Assembly: GCF_028583425.1 (NCBI RefSeq)
Contig: NC_072796.1
Location: 143,105,464 to 143,169,463 of the forward strand
Length of the DNA: 64,000 nucleotides
Direction: 5' to 3'
DNA from: Eublepharis macularius
Taxonomy: Eukaryota; Chordata; Lepidosauria; Squamata; Eublepharidae
The stretch's first letter is position 1. Every line of letters starts with the position of its first letter. The position numbers and the translations under genes were made by a program. Shown piece after piece: positions 33,545 to 44,299 of this stretch. A model generated the notes under the pieces. It made no database searches and had not been told where the DNA came from. It saw nothing but the letters and a program-made list of their open reading frames with translations.

Positions 33545-33950
33545 GGTCCCTTGAGTCCCCATGGCTAGTAGCCACTGAGGGACCCCTCCTCCATGGCTCC
33601 ATTTAATCCCCTTTTAAAACTGTGTGTGTCTGTGGCCATCGTAGTCAAGAGTCCAGTAGCACCTCTAAGACTAACCAACTTTACTGTAGCATAAGCTTTC
33701 GAGAACCACAGCTCTCTTCATCATGTGCAAGATGCTTCATCAGATGCATCTGACAAAGAGAGCTGTGGTTCTCGAAAGCTTATGCTACAGTAAAGTTGGT
33801 TAGTCTTAAAGGTGCTACTGGACTCTTTACTATTTTGCTACTACAGACTAACACGGCTAACTCCTCTGGATCTGTGGCCATCGTGACATCCTCTAGCAGT
33901 GAATTCCACATATTAATCCCTCGTGTAAAGAAGTATTTCATAGAATCCCG
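33545..33950. repeat. Old interspersed repeat split by a PLE insertion
   Basis: catggctagtagccactg on the left continues, after the PLE insertion, as ctctagcagtgaattccac and gtgtaaagaagtatttc on the right. It is the same family as 4,920-5,130. Confidence 0.6.
33643..33870 (+). mobile_element. PLE-derived inverted-arm element, family A
   Basis: The left arm is truncated (begins agtcaagagtccag) and the right arm is complete to ctcctctgga. The perfect 14-bp duplication tctgtggccatcgt is at 33,629-33,642 and 33,871-33,884. Both hammerheads carry core changes: 33,689-33,728 (minus) and 33,746-33,785 (plus, CUGACAA). Both arms share the private variant acagtaaag. Confidence 0.9.
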
Positions 33951-34095
33951 GGTCCTCTAGTCCAAATTCACAACTACCTCCCCCCCACACACCCCCAGTG
34001 ACCCCTGCTCCATGCCCAGAAGATGACAAAACACCGTCAGGATCCCTAGCTGAACTGGCCTGTGGAAAATCGCTTCCTGACCCCAAAGTGAGTGG
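33938..34095 (-). mobile_element. CR1-like LINE 3' fragment
   Basis: catagaatcccgggtcctct, then cccctgctccatgcccagaag, as at 12,626. Confidence 0.6.
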
Positions 34096-34893
34096 GGTGT
34101 GTGTGTGTGGGAAGGGACATACCAAGTTTCCTTTGGTATTTTCTGAATCCACCAGCTTGTTTGGGTGCCCTTGCGCTCTGGCATTGTGGGAGAGGGAGAA
34201 AATGTTCTCTCTGTCCACTCGCTCTACCCTCCGCATATTTCATAAACCTCTGCTATGTGGCCCTTGTATCATATTTGAAAAGTCCCTGACTCTTCAGCCT
34301 TGTCTCATAGGAAAGCTGCTCCAGCCCCCAAGCACCTTGGCTGCCCTCTGGAATGCGAACTGGGCATGTGCTCTGTGGGGTGTGGTGAGGATGAGCTGGG
34401 AAAGCAGGGAGGGGGCAGGCAGGCAGGACTCAGGAGCTGGAGACCCAAATAAAGAGCTGAACCAATGGAGAAACAAAATATAAGCAATTATACATGATCT
34501 ATTAAGCAATGTAGAAACCAGCCAGTAGGAGCATTCTTGCAGCAGCAGATAGTATACAGTAGTAGAGTCTACAGTCCCTATTCCTTTACCAGAGCATCTT
34601 TCTGAACCATTTCCTTATAGCACAGCCCAATTACCTGTGTCAAAAAGCCCTCCTAAATAATGCAGCTTTGTCTGATTTATACAAAGTCAAGAGAGGAGAA
34701 GCCTTTCTGACTTCTTCAAGTCGGCCGTTCCATTGGGTGGGGGCTATCACAGAGAAGGCACGTTATTGATTTTGCCCATTTGTAGGGTGGTATCTGCAGA
34801 AGACCCTGTTCAGATGACTGCAGTTGCCATGTCAAAGCATGTAGTCGTGATCCAACCATTATAGATTATTCTCTAAACACATACACACCCCTA

Positions 34894-35157
34894 GAGAGCC
34901 AGTTTGGTATAGTGGTTAAGAGCGTGAGAGTCTAATCTGGAAAACCGGGTTTGATTCCCCACTCTTCCACTTGAAGCCAGCTGGGTGACCTTGGGTCAGT
35001 ATCAGCTCCCTCCGAGCTCTCTCAGCCCCACCCACCTCACAGGGTGATTGTTGTTGTGGGGATAATAATGACATACTTTGTAAACTGCTCTGAGTGGGTG
35101 TTAAGTCATCCTGTATATAAATCTAATATTGTTGTTCTTGTTGTTTGTTGTTATTAG
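34894..35157 (+). mobile_element. tRNA-derived SINE
   Basis: gagccagtttggtatagtgg, B-box ggtttgattcc, body ggtgaccttgggtcag and a TTG-rich tail. Confidence 0.88.
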
Positions 35158-35189
35158 AGTCCGTCTTAGATTTAGAGGAAAGCAGCTAG

Positions 35190-35685
35190 CATTCTAAGTG
35201 TGCAATTGTGCGTTCATCAATTTTCTCCATGAATATTCATTATCCTAATTAGACAAGCTGTACACTTCAACATGAACACAATGACCAGGTGAACTTACCT
35301 TGCTCGATTCTCTCCATTATGTATGAGACAAGTTCCTGACTCCATTGTTGCAGTGGGGTTGTTGTCAAAGTTTATCCTGCTCAGCGGCACTGGGGCTCCA
35401 CTTTCTACAAGCATTTCCTCAGACCAAGAGCTAAATTTCCTGAATCAATGACTGAGGTGTGTTTCTCCCCTGAGTCACGGTGGGGCCATTAAAGGAACCA
35501 ACTTGGACTGTAAATCAGGGGATCAATTGCAGTTCAGACCCTCTTTGCTCCGGCCTCGTGGGCTGCATCCTTTCAATGATTGATACTGGATAGATTACAT
35601 TACCTGGGTTTTTTTGCCTGTGCAGTTGAGTCGGGGCGTCTGTTTGAGAAGCAGCCACAAGCCATGATTTGCCAGGTTCATGGGC
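35190..35685. promoter_or_regulatory. Candidate conserved noncoding element
   Basis: Unique DNA with a run of homeodomain-type words (atgaatattcattatcctaat) and no repeat similarity, between a SINE and a PLE body. Enhancer function is inference. Confidence 0.35.
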
Positions 35686-35689
35686 AGAC

Positions 35690-36590
35690 TAGCGAAACAA
35701 TCTGTGTAACCGCACCCTACTAACTATGCTACAACAATAAAGTGCTATTCATAAGCTTTAATCAATAATTCTCATAAATCAAATTGTGCCTTAAATGAAT
35801 ACAAGTGTGTATATAATACAATGTCACAACGCCTGAGGGTTATCATCCATCACAAAAGTTCTTCATAACATGGATAGGTACATACAAATGTTACCATGCT
35901 ACAAAATACAATGAAAGCAACTGCTGACGTGTCGCCAGCAGTTACTTCCAGCAGTTACTTCTGTAAAAATATATACAAAATTGATTTTTAGAATTAATAC
36001 AAAATGCACAATAAATTACATACAGCTACACCACTATATACTCACAAACAGTTTTGATGGATGGAATCTCAATAAATACTGTAAGAAAAAAGCCACATAA
36101 ATATAATATAAAAACATTCTAAATTCATATCAATATACATGATTAAGAACAATTTTATAAATACTTACAGACAGTAGCTTAACACATTTCTCAGTTTTCA
36201 AAGTGCATAGTGGCAGTACGCTCCGTGGCGTCAGCAATCCAACCACTCACACTCAGCCGTTACGTATTACATTCAATTAACAAGTGACTCAAATTCAGAC
36301 GTAGCGTTTAAAGTGCTAGTGCTCCTAGGACACGTCCTCATAAGAAAGCAGCCAGATCCAATGAGTTGTTTAATCCTCTAGGTTCCATGGATTGCAATTT
36401 AAAAATCCACCAAGCCTCTTGACGCAAAAGGTCCCGTTGGGAAATCGTGGGCTCCTTGCTGTGGCTTACATACAATACGGTATATACAAAATCATTATCA
36501 CCATGTCCCATATTCTTGAAGTGTGCTACTAAAGGTGCTTCCTCGACATTCCTCCGTATCCTCGACCAATGTTCTTGGATCCTTGTTCAT
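35690..36590 (-). mobile_element. PLE 3' region including the endonuclease C-terminus
   Basis: In minus orientation, the GIY-YIG endonuclease end (36,586-36,338) is followed by about 650 nt of AT-rich 3' sequence down to about 35,690. A possible degenerate hammerhead lies at 35,924-35,965 (gctggcgacacgtcagcag in minus, where family B has ggcgaaacgtcagg). Confidence 0.7.
36338..36586 (-). pseudogene. PLE GIY-YIG endonuclease C-terminal fragment
   Basis: The frame reads IQEHWSRIRRNVEEAPLVAH, FKNMGHGDNDFVYTVLYVSH, then DLLRQEAWWIFKLQSMEPRG and LNNSLDLAAFL with a TGA at 36,340-36,338. The R-Q/R-E-A-x-W-I-F-K-L and P-x-GLN motifs are those of the C-terminal half of the PLE GIY-YIG endonuclease, which nicks DNA for element insertion. 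An in-frame stop at 36,587-36,589 cuts off the upstream part. It is a partial, dead copy, but shows that coding PLEs have existed in this genome. Confidence 0.8.
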
Positions 36591-37188
36591 GGGCAAAGGC
36601 TGAAAGCACACCGAGACCGGAAGTTTCAATTCAAAAATCTCTAAGTGTTTTTCCTTTTAACTGTGTGCCTTTTAAAAAGTATTGTAATGGTGAGAATAAT
36701 TTATTTAAAATATTTATCTTTTCAACCATATTGCTGGAGACGATGTGGCATGATAGGAGATTTCTTTCAGTGCTGGCGGAGTTGCCCTAAAATCTTATCA
36801 TTTTGGAAATCAATTATTTTGCACATTAAATCTATAGCTGGTTATACCATACCCTTGCAACCAGAAATAAGTTTGTTAGGACTATGGGAAGACCCCACGG
36901 TTCCTACCATAAGGAAAGGTCTCATTTCAACAATGCTTTCTGCTGCAAAATCTCTGATAGCTTCCTCCTGGAAGAAGGATCATCTACCACCCTTGTCAAA
37001 TTTGATCAAGAAACTATGGGACTTCTTCAACATGGACAAAATTTCCAACTACCTTATCAGTTTGGAAAACTCACAACACCAACAAACACACCTAGATCAA
37101 AGATGCAGATGAGTTAGCTGTGTTAGTCTGTAGTAGCAAAATCAAAAAGAGTCCAGTAGCACCTTTAAGACTAACCAACTTTATTGTA

Positions 37189-37228
37189 GCATAAGCTTTC
37201 GAGAATCACAGTTCTCTTCATCAGATGC
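37189..37228 (-). ncRNA. Hammerhead ribozyme motif, family A, core intact, head-to-head pair (minus)
   Basis: CUGAUGA core, GAAA, GCAU/AUGC stem I. Hairpin II has an A-U pair in place of the usual G-U and a C-A mismatch in place of C-G. Confidence 0.75.
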
Positions 37229-37266
37229 ATCTGACGAAGAGAACTGTGATTCTCGAAAGCTTATGC
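37227..37266 (+). ncRNA. Hammerhead ribozyme motif, family A, core intact, head-to-head pair (plus)
   Basis: CUGACGA core, otherwise identical to its minus-strand partner, with which it overlaps by 2 nt. A transcript of either strand carries one ribozyme-sense copy next to its complement. Confidence 0.75.
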
Positions 37267-37639
37267 TACAATAAAATTGGTTAGTCTTAAAGGTGCTACT
37301 GGACTCTTTTTGACCTAGAACAAAATCTACCATTTTTTTACTACCTGTACGATAACAACCAAAAGAGTGCCCCTGACTCTTCCGCTCACAACGTGGTAAT
37401 GCTAAGGTGACTACTTTCTCGATCAGCTTGTAAGCTCAATATTCTTGGAAATAGTTATTTAGTTGGTTAACCATTCATGTATGTTTTTGTTTATATTAGA
37501 AAAATTCATAAATAAAACATTTTTTAAAAATAAAATATTTATACCCCACTTTTCTCTCACACAACAGGTCTCAAAGCAACAAATTTAAAAACAAATGCTA
37601 TTTTAGAGAAATACAGATAAACCGAGCAAGCCACAACCT

Positions 37640-38130
37640 TCACTCGGGGGCTACTGAGGGTGTGGCGAAAGTGGCAGAAAAGTTATGCCTTTCACAGCTT
37701 CTGCAAGGGGGGCAGGTGCAGGCCTTCCTGGCCCCCTGGGGAAGCCGGTTCCACGGCACCAGGGCAGCTGCAGGGACAGCATGATCCCCAGCAGACACGG
37801 TTCTTACTGCACAACCAATAAGCTCTGTGTTTCCAGATGGGCAGAGGGGCTTTTGCAGATATTGGGGTCCAAGACCTTGAAAGGCTTTCAAGTTTAGCAC
37901 CAGCCTGGAAGGGAATTGGCCACTAGTGTAACAACATTAAATGAACTTGCATGACCTGTTCAAAACACTGAACCCTTTCAAGGGCCTAGGTGCTGCTTTC
38001 AGCACTAATTGTAGCTTCCGTGTTGTCTTCAAAGGGAGCACCACGCACAGAGTGTTACAATAGTCATGAAAGAGAAAGCAGAGTAACCAGGCAAATGTAT
38101 GCATCTGGATTCATTTGGACACTTCTGAAC
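37640..38130 (-). mobile_element. L2-like LINE fragment
   Basis: Minus-strand frame fragments (LKAFQGLGPQYLQ, then AALVPWNRLPQGARKAC) recall the C-terminal ALxGLGPxYL and WN(x)LP motifs of the LINE copies elsewhere in the window. Degraded. Confidence 0.5.
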
Positions 38131-38139
38131 AATTCATTG

Positions 38140-39240
38140 AACTATCGACTCCCTGCTTGGGATGTGAGCTGCACTGGCAGGAGCTCTCCTAATCCTACAT
38201 CTGTTATTAATGGGAAATAGCCCCCTGCTACCCTCCCCTGCCCTCCAAGGGCTTCTCCTACTCCTTTTCTGCCAGCCCAGGACCAGCCTGCTGCTAGGGT
38301 CACCACCAAAGTATTTCTTCCTTGCCCCTCAGCATGGCTGGATTTAGGCAGCCTGGTAACGGCTGGTGCATACTTCAGAGACCACGAGCTGACCTGCAGA
38401 GCTTCTGGTCCTCAGACTGCCTTTTGCCTTCCCTGACTGCCAGGGCAATGGAGCTGCTTCTTCCAGGCTGCCCAGCTGACTTCTGCCATTGCCCAGCTGG
38501 TGCTGACACACAGCCGAGGTCACAACAAGGTGACTTTTCTGTCTGTGCTTCCAGCTACTATCAAAATACTGCCACGGCATGGCTTCAGTGCCAATATATT
38601 TATCTGACTCCTAGCCCTGCTACATCTCTTGTGTGGATTGATATGGAGAAAGGCCTCGTGTACAGCTTTCAAAGTCTGTAGGATACAGTGTTGATCGTTT
38701 TCCCTGGTCCACCTGAAATTCAACATGTTATCATTCAGGCGGCTGCAAATTACTCACAAGGATGTAAGAATCAGCCACTGAAGGGCTAGAATGTGACTGG
38801 AGCTCCATATAGGCCAAAGGGTGCAATTATGAAATGGAAATTGCTCTGGAGCGAGGCAGAAGGCATGCCCCAGGGTTTGGGAGATGCATAGTGAGAAGGC
38901 CTGTGTAAGTCACTGCTATGGATGCCTTTCCTTCTAGTGCACGGAGAGGAGGGGGGAACACCCCACATGTGCTTGGAGGTGCATTGTCCAGTCTACATAC
39001 TGTCAAAAGTGGGTAGGCAAGTGCTTCTTCCTATTGTGACTCAAGAGGTGGCCAGCAGCAAATCCCAGGCACCCCTTGTCCCTGGCTGCCAAGAATTCAG
39101 AGCGCACTTATGTAGAGAAAGTATGTGCTACCTCTCCAGACACCTGCTCATGTTCAAGCATCTGTGCTGCCTCCATTTTCTGTTGTGTATTTTCAGGAAC
39201 AGAAGTTCCTTTTTAATGCTGTAAGACTGAAATGCTTTGG
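38140..39240. other. Unannotated stretch
   Basis: No gene or repeat family recognised in about 1.1 kb. Confidence 0.45.
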
Positions 39241-39250
39241 AGTCTTCAGA

Positions 39251-39463
39251 GATCCAGAGGAGTAACTGTGTTAGTCTGTAGTTGCAAAATAGTAGAGTCC
39301 AGTAGCACCTTTAAGATTAGTCAATTTTACTGTGGCATTCGCTTTCAAGAACCACAGCACTCTTCGTCAAATGCATGACAAAGAGAGCTGTGGTTCTTGA
39401 AAGCTTATGCCATGATAAGGTTGGTTAGTTTTAGAGGTGCTACTGGACTCTTTATTATTTTGG
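39251..39463 (+). mobile_element. PLE-derived inverted-arm element, family A, old copy
   Basis: The left arm is complete (gatccagaggagtaactg) and the right arm is truncated at ggactctttattattttgg. The hammerhead cores are damaged. Flanks cttcagag and cttcaaag are a possible short duplication. Confidence 0.8.
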
Positions 39464-39864
39464 ACCCTTCAAAGAGTCCTGACATGGTCTGTTTTCCATC
39501 TTTGAAGTCAAGTGAAAGTGGCCTCAGGGCTGGGTCAGGGTATTCTGTCGCCAGCTCCTGAGCCTGCACTGCCAGTCGTCTCCCCAGGACAGAGCAGAGC
39601 CCCTGCAGTGGATTGGTGCCCTCCTCACTGTGCCCTCTCAAGCTGTCCCTTGGGTGGTCTGGCAACAGAATCAGCCAGAGTCAGGCCAAGGTTTTCTGCT
39701 GCTCCAGGCATCAATCACCACTGGCTCTCCCCTCACTGCAGTGAGGCATGATAGGAAGCCACTGTCGGTGCCTGCCCTCTTTGCCCCCACAGCAGAGAGG
39801 CCTGTTGCACTGCGAGGAAGCCACAGCCTGACCTCCTGACTCACCCTCCCCGGACCTGCCATGT

Positions 39865-40000
39865 GTTGCCAACCTCCAGACTATTGATACTAGTTCCCCC
39901 AAAGAAAACGGCTGCTTTGCTCACTGGCATTATACCCCACTGAGGTTCCTCCCAGACTCCACCCCAAACCTCCAGAAGTTCTCAACCTGGTGGATGGGCT
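39865..40000. mobile_element. Fragment of a GGTTGCCAAC-ended DNA transposon
   Basis: Starts gttgccaacctccag, contains ggcattataccccactgag, as in the copies at 48,199, 62,893 and 63,125. Confidence 0.5.
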
Positions 40001-40489
40001 GACCTTGGAACCAACCCTGGGACCAGGCCGAGTGGCCTTGTGGCGACCTCCACGCCACGCAGCCCACGCCTGCACATGACGACCCGGATGCTGGTTAGGC
40101 GTTAATTCCTATTCAGAAAGAACATCAGTGCAGGGATTTTGTAGCAGTAAATTGGCTCTGAGCATCCTCTGGAAGCAAGCACAGACCTTTTCAGCAGGGC
40201 AGCTGTTCCAGTGCTCAGAATGGGGCGGGGGGGTGCTCTTTTAGCAGCTCAGCGAGATGTTTGGGGTGGGGCTTTGAAAATATTTATGTAATTGTGTGTT
40301 ATCTTTGCAGCTGGTGGGGCCAGAGCCTTCAGGGTGGGGTGGCAAAGCCAAAGGCACCGACCCAGTAGGACCAGGACACCTTTGAGTGTCCCAAATGAGC
40401 CAGCCCCTAAATCGGACATCCCCCCCCCGCCTCCATCATCGAGCCCCTCCCTGCACTATATTGTTGCTGGAAAGGGCCTTGCCTGGAGG

Positions 40490-40730
40490 TGGCCAATGGC
40501 AAAGCGCCCTTCCTCGGTTGCGCAATGATCATTAAGCAGGTAAGTGCAGTAATTGAGCTTTGAATGTTGCCAAGAAGAGCTGATTTCAGCTAAATGGGGG
40601 AGAAAGATACAGGCCCTGCTCATTTGCATAATAATAGTCTGGAAGGCAAAGCAACACGAGAGCGTCTTGTCTGCTGTTAAATCAAAGAGCTTCATTAGCA
40701 TTTAATTTTCACTCTCACAGTTGATATAGT
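40490..40730. promoter_or_regulatory. Candidate conserved noncoding element with octamer site
   Basis: Unique, AT-balanced sequence with an octamer-type POU site (catttgcataat at about 40,620) and several TAAT/ATTA cores (cattaagcagg, taattgagc, cattagcattta). No repeat similarity. Confidence 0.4.
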
Positions 40731-40770
40731 GGAAGCCAAGAAGCCAAGGGCTGCTGCAGCCCCAGAGAAA

Positions 40771-40801
40771 CCCCCCCACCCCCACCCCCACCCCCACCCC
40801 A
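40771..40801. repeat. (CCCCCA)n short tandem repeat
   Basis: About five copies of a C5A unit. Confidence 0.9.
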
Positions 40802-40892
40802 CAGTCAACAAGAGCACACAAGGGGCTGGGGGTGGGGGAGCGATCGGATGCACCAGCCAGCCAGAGAGTTTCAGGTGGGTGGCCACGTTGGC

Positions 40893-41050
40893 CTGCAGTA
40901 GAAAAGTAAGGTTCCGGTCCAGCGGACCCACAGAGAGAAACGCCTGGCTGGTTGGAGTCCAGCAGCACCTTAAAGACCAGCTAGATTTCAAGCTCAGACT
41001 CTCCAAAGCTCCTACCCTGGAAATCTAGTTGCTCTCTAAGGTACTGAAGG
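40893..41050. mobile_element. PLE-type fragment, diverged
   Basis: gagtccagcagcaccttaaag, then accagctagatttc, inverted partly at gaaatctagttgctctctaag. It resembles the PLE tail and arm structure but lacks a clear hammerhead. Confidence 0.4.
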
Positions 41051-41054
41051 TCTG

Positions 41055-42420
41055 CTGTACTCGGTGCCTTTGGAGTCCAAGTGGCTAATGGTGGCCCAGG
41101 ATTTCCAGAGTTGGAGACCCTCTCTGTCCCCTGGCATTGCAGCCAGTTGAAGGGGCTTCCCCCCAGCCTGCCTCACTCTGAAATCACTTAATCCCACTAG
41201 ATTCCCTTCCATTCCACCCGCCCCCACCAAACCTTTTGGTGTCCAGCCAAAACTGTAAAATCCAAATCCAAGCCCTCCCTCCACCAGCAAGCCCCACAGC
41301 AACAGAGCTCCACATTCTTGCTCAGCCCGGAGGCTTGTGCAGAGAAACTGCCCCTCGGTCCAGCTGCCCTCTCCGGAGGCAGATCTTTGGCCTCTCACAG
41401 GCCGTCTCATCTCTGCTGGATGCCAGCAGTTTCTCCAGGCGCTCTCCAATAAAGAGGGTCTTTCGCCTGGCCGGCCACCGGATCGTTCTTTAGCTGGAGG
41501 TCCTGGAGGTTGAACCTGGAACCTTTCTCGGGCAAGGCAGATATTTTGCCAGCGAGCCACAGCTCCACCCCTGCTGCTGGTGTGTTGTGCCCCACAGCTT
41601 GGATCCGGCAGTCTCTCCTCGAAGGGCACTGCCAAGCCACTGGCTGAGAGAGATGCCCCCTTGCCTCAGGAGATGGCCAGCATCTTCTAACAGCAGAAGT
41701 CCTTCCTTGGGAAGGTGGGGTGAGGGACTGCTACAGCAGGGCACAGCCACTGGGCTTGTGGGCCGGCCCCCTTCCCTGCTCCCTGCTGCTAATGCCAGGC
41801 CAACTCAGCGACTGGCCGCAGCCATAGTATGACCTCCTGAGCACTGCTGTGCTACCCACTTTGGGGCACTGGGTTGTGAGCACCAGGGACAAGAGCCCTG
41901 TGCCGAAACATGTACTTAGCCAGCAGAAGGGCGTTCACGGAGTCCCAGCAGCCGCAGGGCCAGGACCGCAGAGAAGCCCTTGGGCTCGGAGGAAGCGGCA
42001 CCCTGCAGGCCCAGGAGGGGTTGCCAGCTGCCTCCTCGAGAGCAAGCCCGGCCCCTGCCCTGCAGTGCACCGGCACCCTCCTCGTTGTGCCACCTCACGC
42101 AGTCACTCAGGTGGTCTGGCTGGAGAACTGACCCCGGGAGTTTCAGACCCTGAGCAATGGAGAGGGCTTCGTTTTGCGAATGAGGAGGGAGGAGGCAGCT
42201 GACCACAATGAGAACCTGTGGCCGGATGTGTCGGACCCAGGCGGCTCCATCCGGTTCAATATTCTGTTTCCAGGAGTGGCCAACCAGCCGCCACCGGGAA
42301 GATCCTGAGCAGCCCCTGAAGGCGAGGGGGGCGCCCTGTGACTTCTGCCCCCCCCCTCTGCCCCACTTGGAAGGCTCCACTTGGTTTTCAGGACAAATAC
42401 TCATAGACAGGGGAGGCAAG
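41055..42420. other. Unannotated stretch
   Basis: About 1.4 kb, GC-rich, without a recognised gene or repeat. Confidence 0.45.
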
Positions 42421-42424
42421 GCGG

Positions 42425-42605
42425 CGTGATGTAGACCGACCTCACCAGATCTTGGCAGCTAAGCAGGGCCAGTACTTGGATGGGCGACCCCCAAGGAAGA
42501 CTCTGCAGAGGAACGCAACGGCACCCCACCTCTGCTTCTCCCTTGCCTTGGCCGCCCTTTGCTGGAGTCACCGTAAGCTGGCTGCAACTGGACGGCATGC
42601 ACACT
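42425..42605 (+). mobile_element. 5S rRNA-derived SINE
   Basis: agatcttggcagctaagcag, then agtacttggatgggcgacc (5S rRNA-like), then the body accccacctctgcttctccc and the end taagctggctgcaactgg. Confidence 0.8.
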
Positions 42606-42609
42606 CCTC

Positions 42610-44040
42610 CGTAGACAGGCTTATCCCATGTGGATTTGCCTGTGCTTAAACAAAGCTACTAGCCCTAAGTTCATCTTATGGCAGTGCAATGCTTCATTCA
42701 TGATGTGGCTATGTGGCAAAGCGTTGCCTTTGGCCTGCCTTGGAACTCCAGCCGATGCGTTTAAAAAAGAGGCGGGAGTGCTGAACTAAGGACGATGCAA
42801 GCTGGGGCAGGACCCAAAGGCCCCTTCGGGGCACCACCCAGGTGAGCCCCAAAGAGCCACCCCCAACATTTCTGAACTGTGATTTTCTGCAAAGCAATGG
42901 TTTGAAAGTCAGGCGTCATCATTACCGCGTGGGGGGCGTGCGTGTGCGCATGCTGTGTGCTTGCTTCCGCCCTTGCCCAGGGGTCCACCAATCAGGAGCT
43001 GTCTGCGGCCCCCCATCTCCTTCCCCGAGGGGGGCCTCCGTTGACTCCCTTTCTCCTTCGCTCACTTGATTTTTGCCTCCTCATGCTTGGAGAGAGCCCT
43101 TGTGCCTGAATAGCTTATTAACTTTATTGTCAGGTTGTGCAACTGAGGTTGATCTGCATTAACATCCATGGCCCCCGGGCTTTTGTGAGAAGGTGCAGCT
43201 GGGACCAATTCAGCAATTCCCCCCCCTCCCACCCGCCCCCGCCCCCCAAGCCCAGCAGCATTTCCACACTCAGCTGCTCCCGGAAGCGGCCCTGCAGAGG
43301 GTCCTCGCCTTGGAGCCCCCCCCCCAGAGCTCTGGGCCTTTGCCGCAGGTGCCAGAGGGCCACCTAGAGCCTGGGTACTGGAGGCTCTCAATGCTGACCC
43401 TGGAGAGGAGGGCCAGAGCCCACAAAGCCAAGTCCCACCATGACAGTCCCCAGGGAGCTCACTGGTCCACGGGGTGGCGCCACAGGTAGTGTGCTTGGCC
43501 CACCACGCACTGGCTGCCCTCGGTTTGCATAAGGGATGGGCTGTGAGCAGCTTTTGTGCTTGGCATTAACAAACATTTGCCCAACATTTGCCCCCCAAGA
43601 CTGGACAGGAGAAAGAGAGAAAGGAGAGCGCGCAAATGTGGAACGTCAGAGGAGGCTGCAAAATCGACCGGCTGTCTCACACCAGAAAGAAGGAAAGAAA
43701 GGAATGGAAACCCGCCAAAAGAGTTCTCTGTCAGGAAACCCAGAAACTGCACAAAGGATGTCAGAGTTCAAAAACTTATTAAAAATCCTGAGGGGTGGCA
43801 GCTGGGGTGGGAAGTGCTTGTCCCCCAACCTTTGCCCGTGCTGAGGGCATCAGCCCTTTGATCATACTGGCAAAAGTGGGCACGAGGCTGTCTCTCAGCT
43901 TTGGCCCCTGGTCTCCTCAGCAACACTGCTGGTGCTATTATTATCCCCACAATGCAGCTGGGGAGTTGGAATCCCTGCAGTAGCGGGATTCCAACCAGCA
44001 GAGTGCTGATTGGCAGCCCAACCACTTAACCACTATGCTA
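42610..44040. other. Unannotated stretch
   Basis: No supported gene; C-rich runs near 43,217-43,250 and 43,317-43,325. Confidence 0.45.
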
Positions 44041-44297
44041 CAGAGCCAGTTTGGTGTAGTGATTAAGAGCGTGGAACTCTAATCTGGAGACCCGGGTTTG
44101 ATTCCCCACTCCTCCGCTTGAAGCCAGCTGGGTGAACTTGGCTCAGTCACAGCTCTCTTAGAGCTCTCTCAGCCCCACCCACCTCACAGGATGTTTTGTT
44201 GTGAGGATAATAATGACATACTTTGTAAACTGCTCTCTGAGTGGGCTTTAAGTTGTCCTGAAGGGCAGTATACAAATCAAATGTTGTTGTTATACAG
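44041..44297 (+). mobile_element. tRNA-derived SINE
   Basis: gagccagtttggtgtagtg head, B-box ggtttgattcc, body gagctctctcagccccaccc, end gggcagtatacaaatc and a GTT tail. Confidence 0.88.
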
Positions 44298-44299
44298 CC

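Larger units (their letters stand above)
37102..37312 (+). mobile_element. PLE-derived inverted-arm element, family A, in L1
   Basis: The left arm is complete and the right arm is truncated at ggactcttttt. The 12-bp flanks acctagatcaaa (37,090-37,101) and acctagaacaaa (37,313-37,324) differ at one base. The arms meet at a palindromic atgcat with no spacer. Both arms share the private loop variant gaactgtgattctc. Confidence 0.9.
36600..37540 (+). pseudogene. L1 LINE ORF2 C-terminus and 3' UTR
   Basis: Frames near 36,700-37,090 encode a C-terminal L1-type segment (CWRRCGMIGDFFQCWRSCPK, FWKSIILHIK, then TMLSAAKSLIASSWKK). After a PLE insertion at 37,102-37,312 the L1 continues in AT-rich 3' sequence to an A-rich end near 37,540. 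It is truncated at the 5' end. Confidence 0.75.

Noticed and set aside
42425..42605. Genuine 5S rRNA gene
   Set aside because: Only part of a 5S-like sequence is present, followed by a SINE body shared with two other copies.
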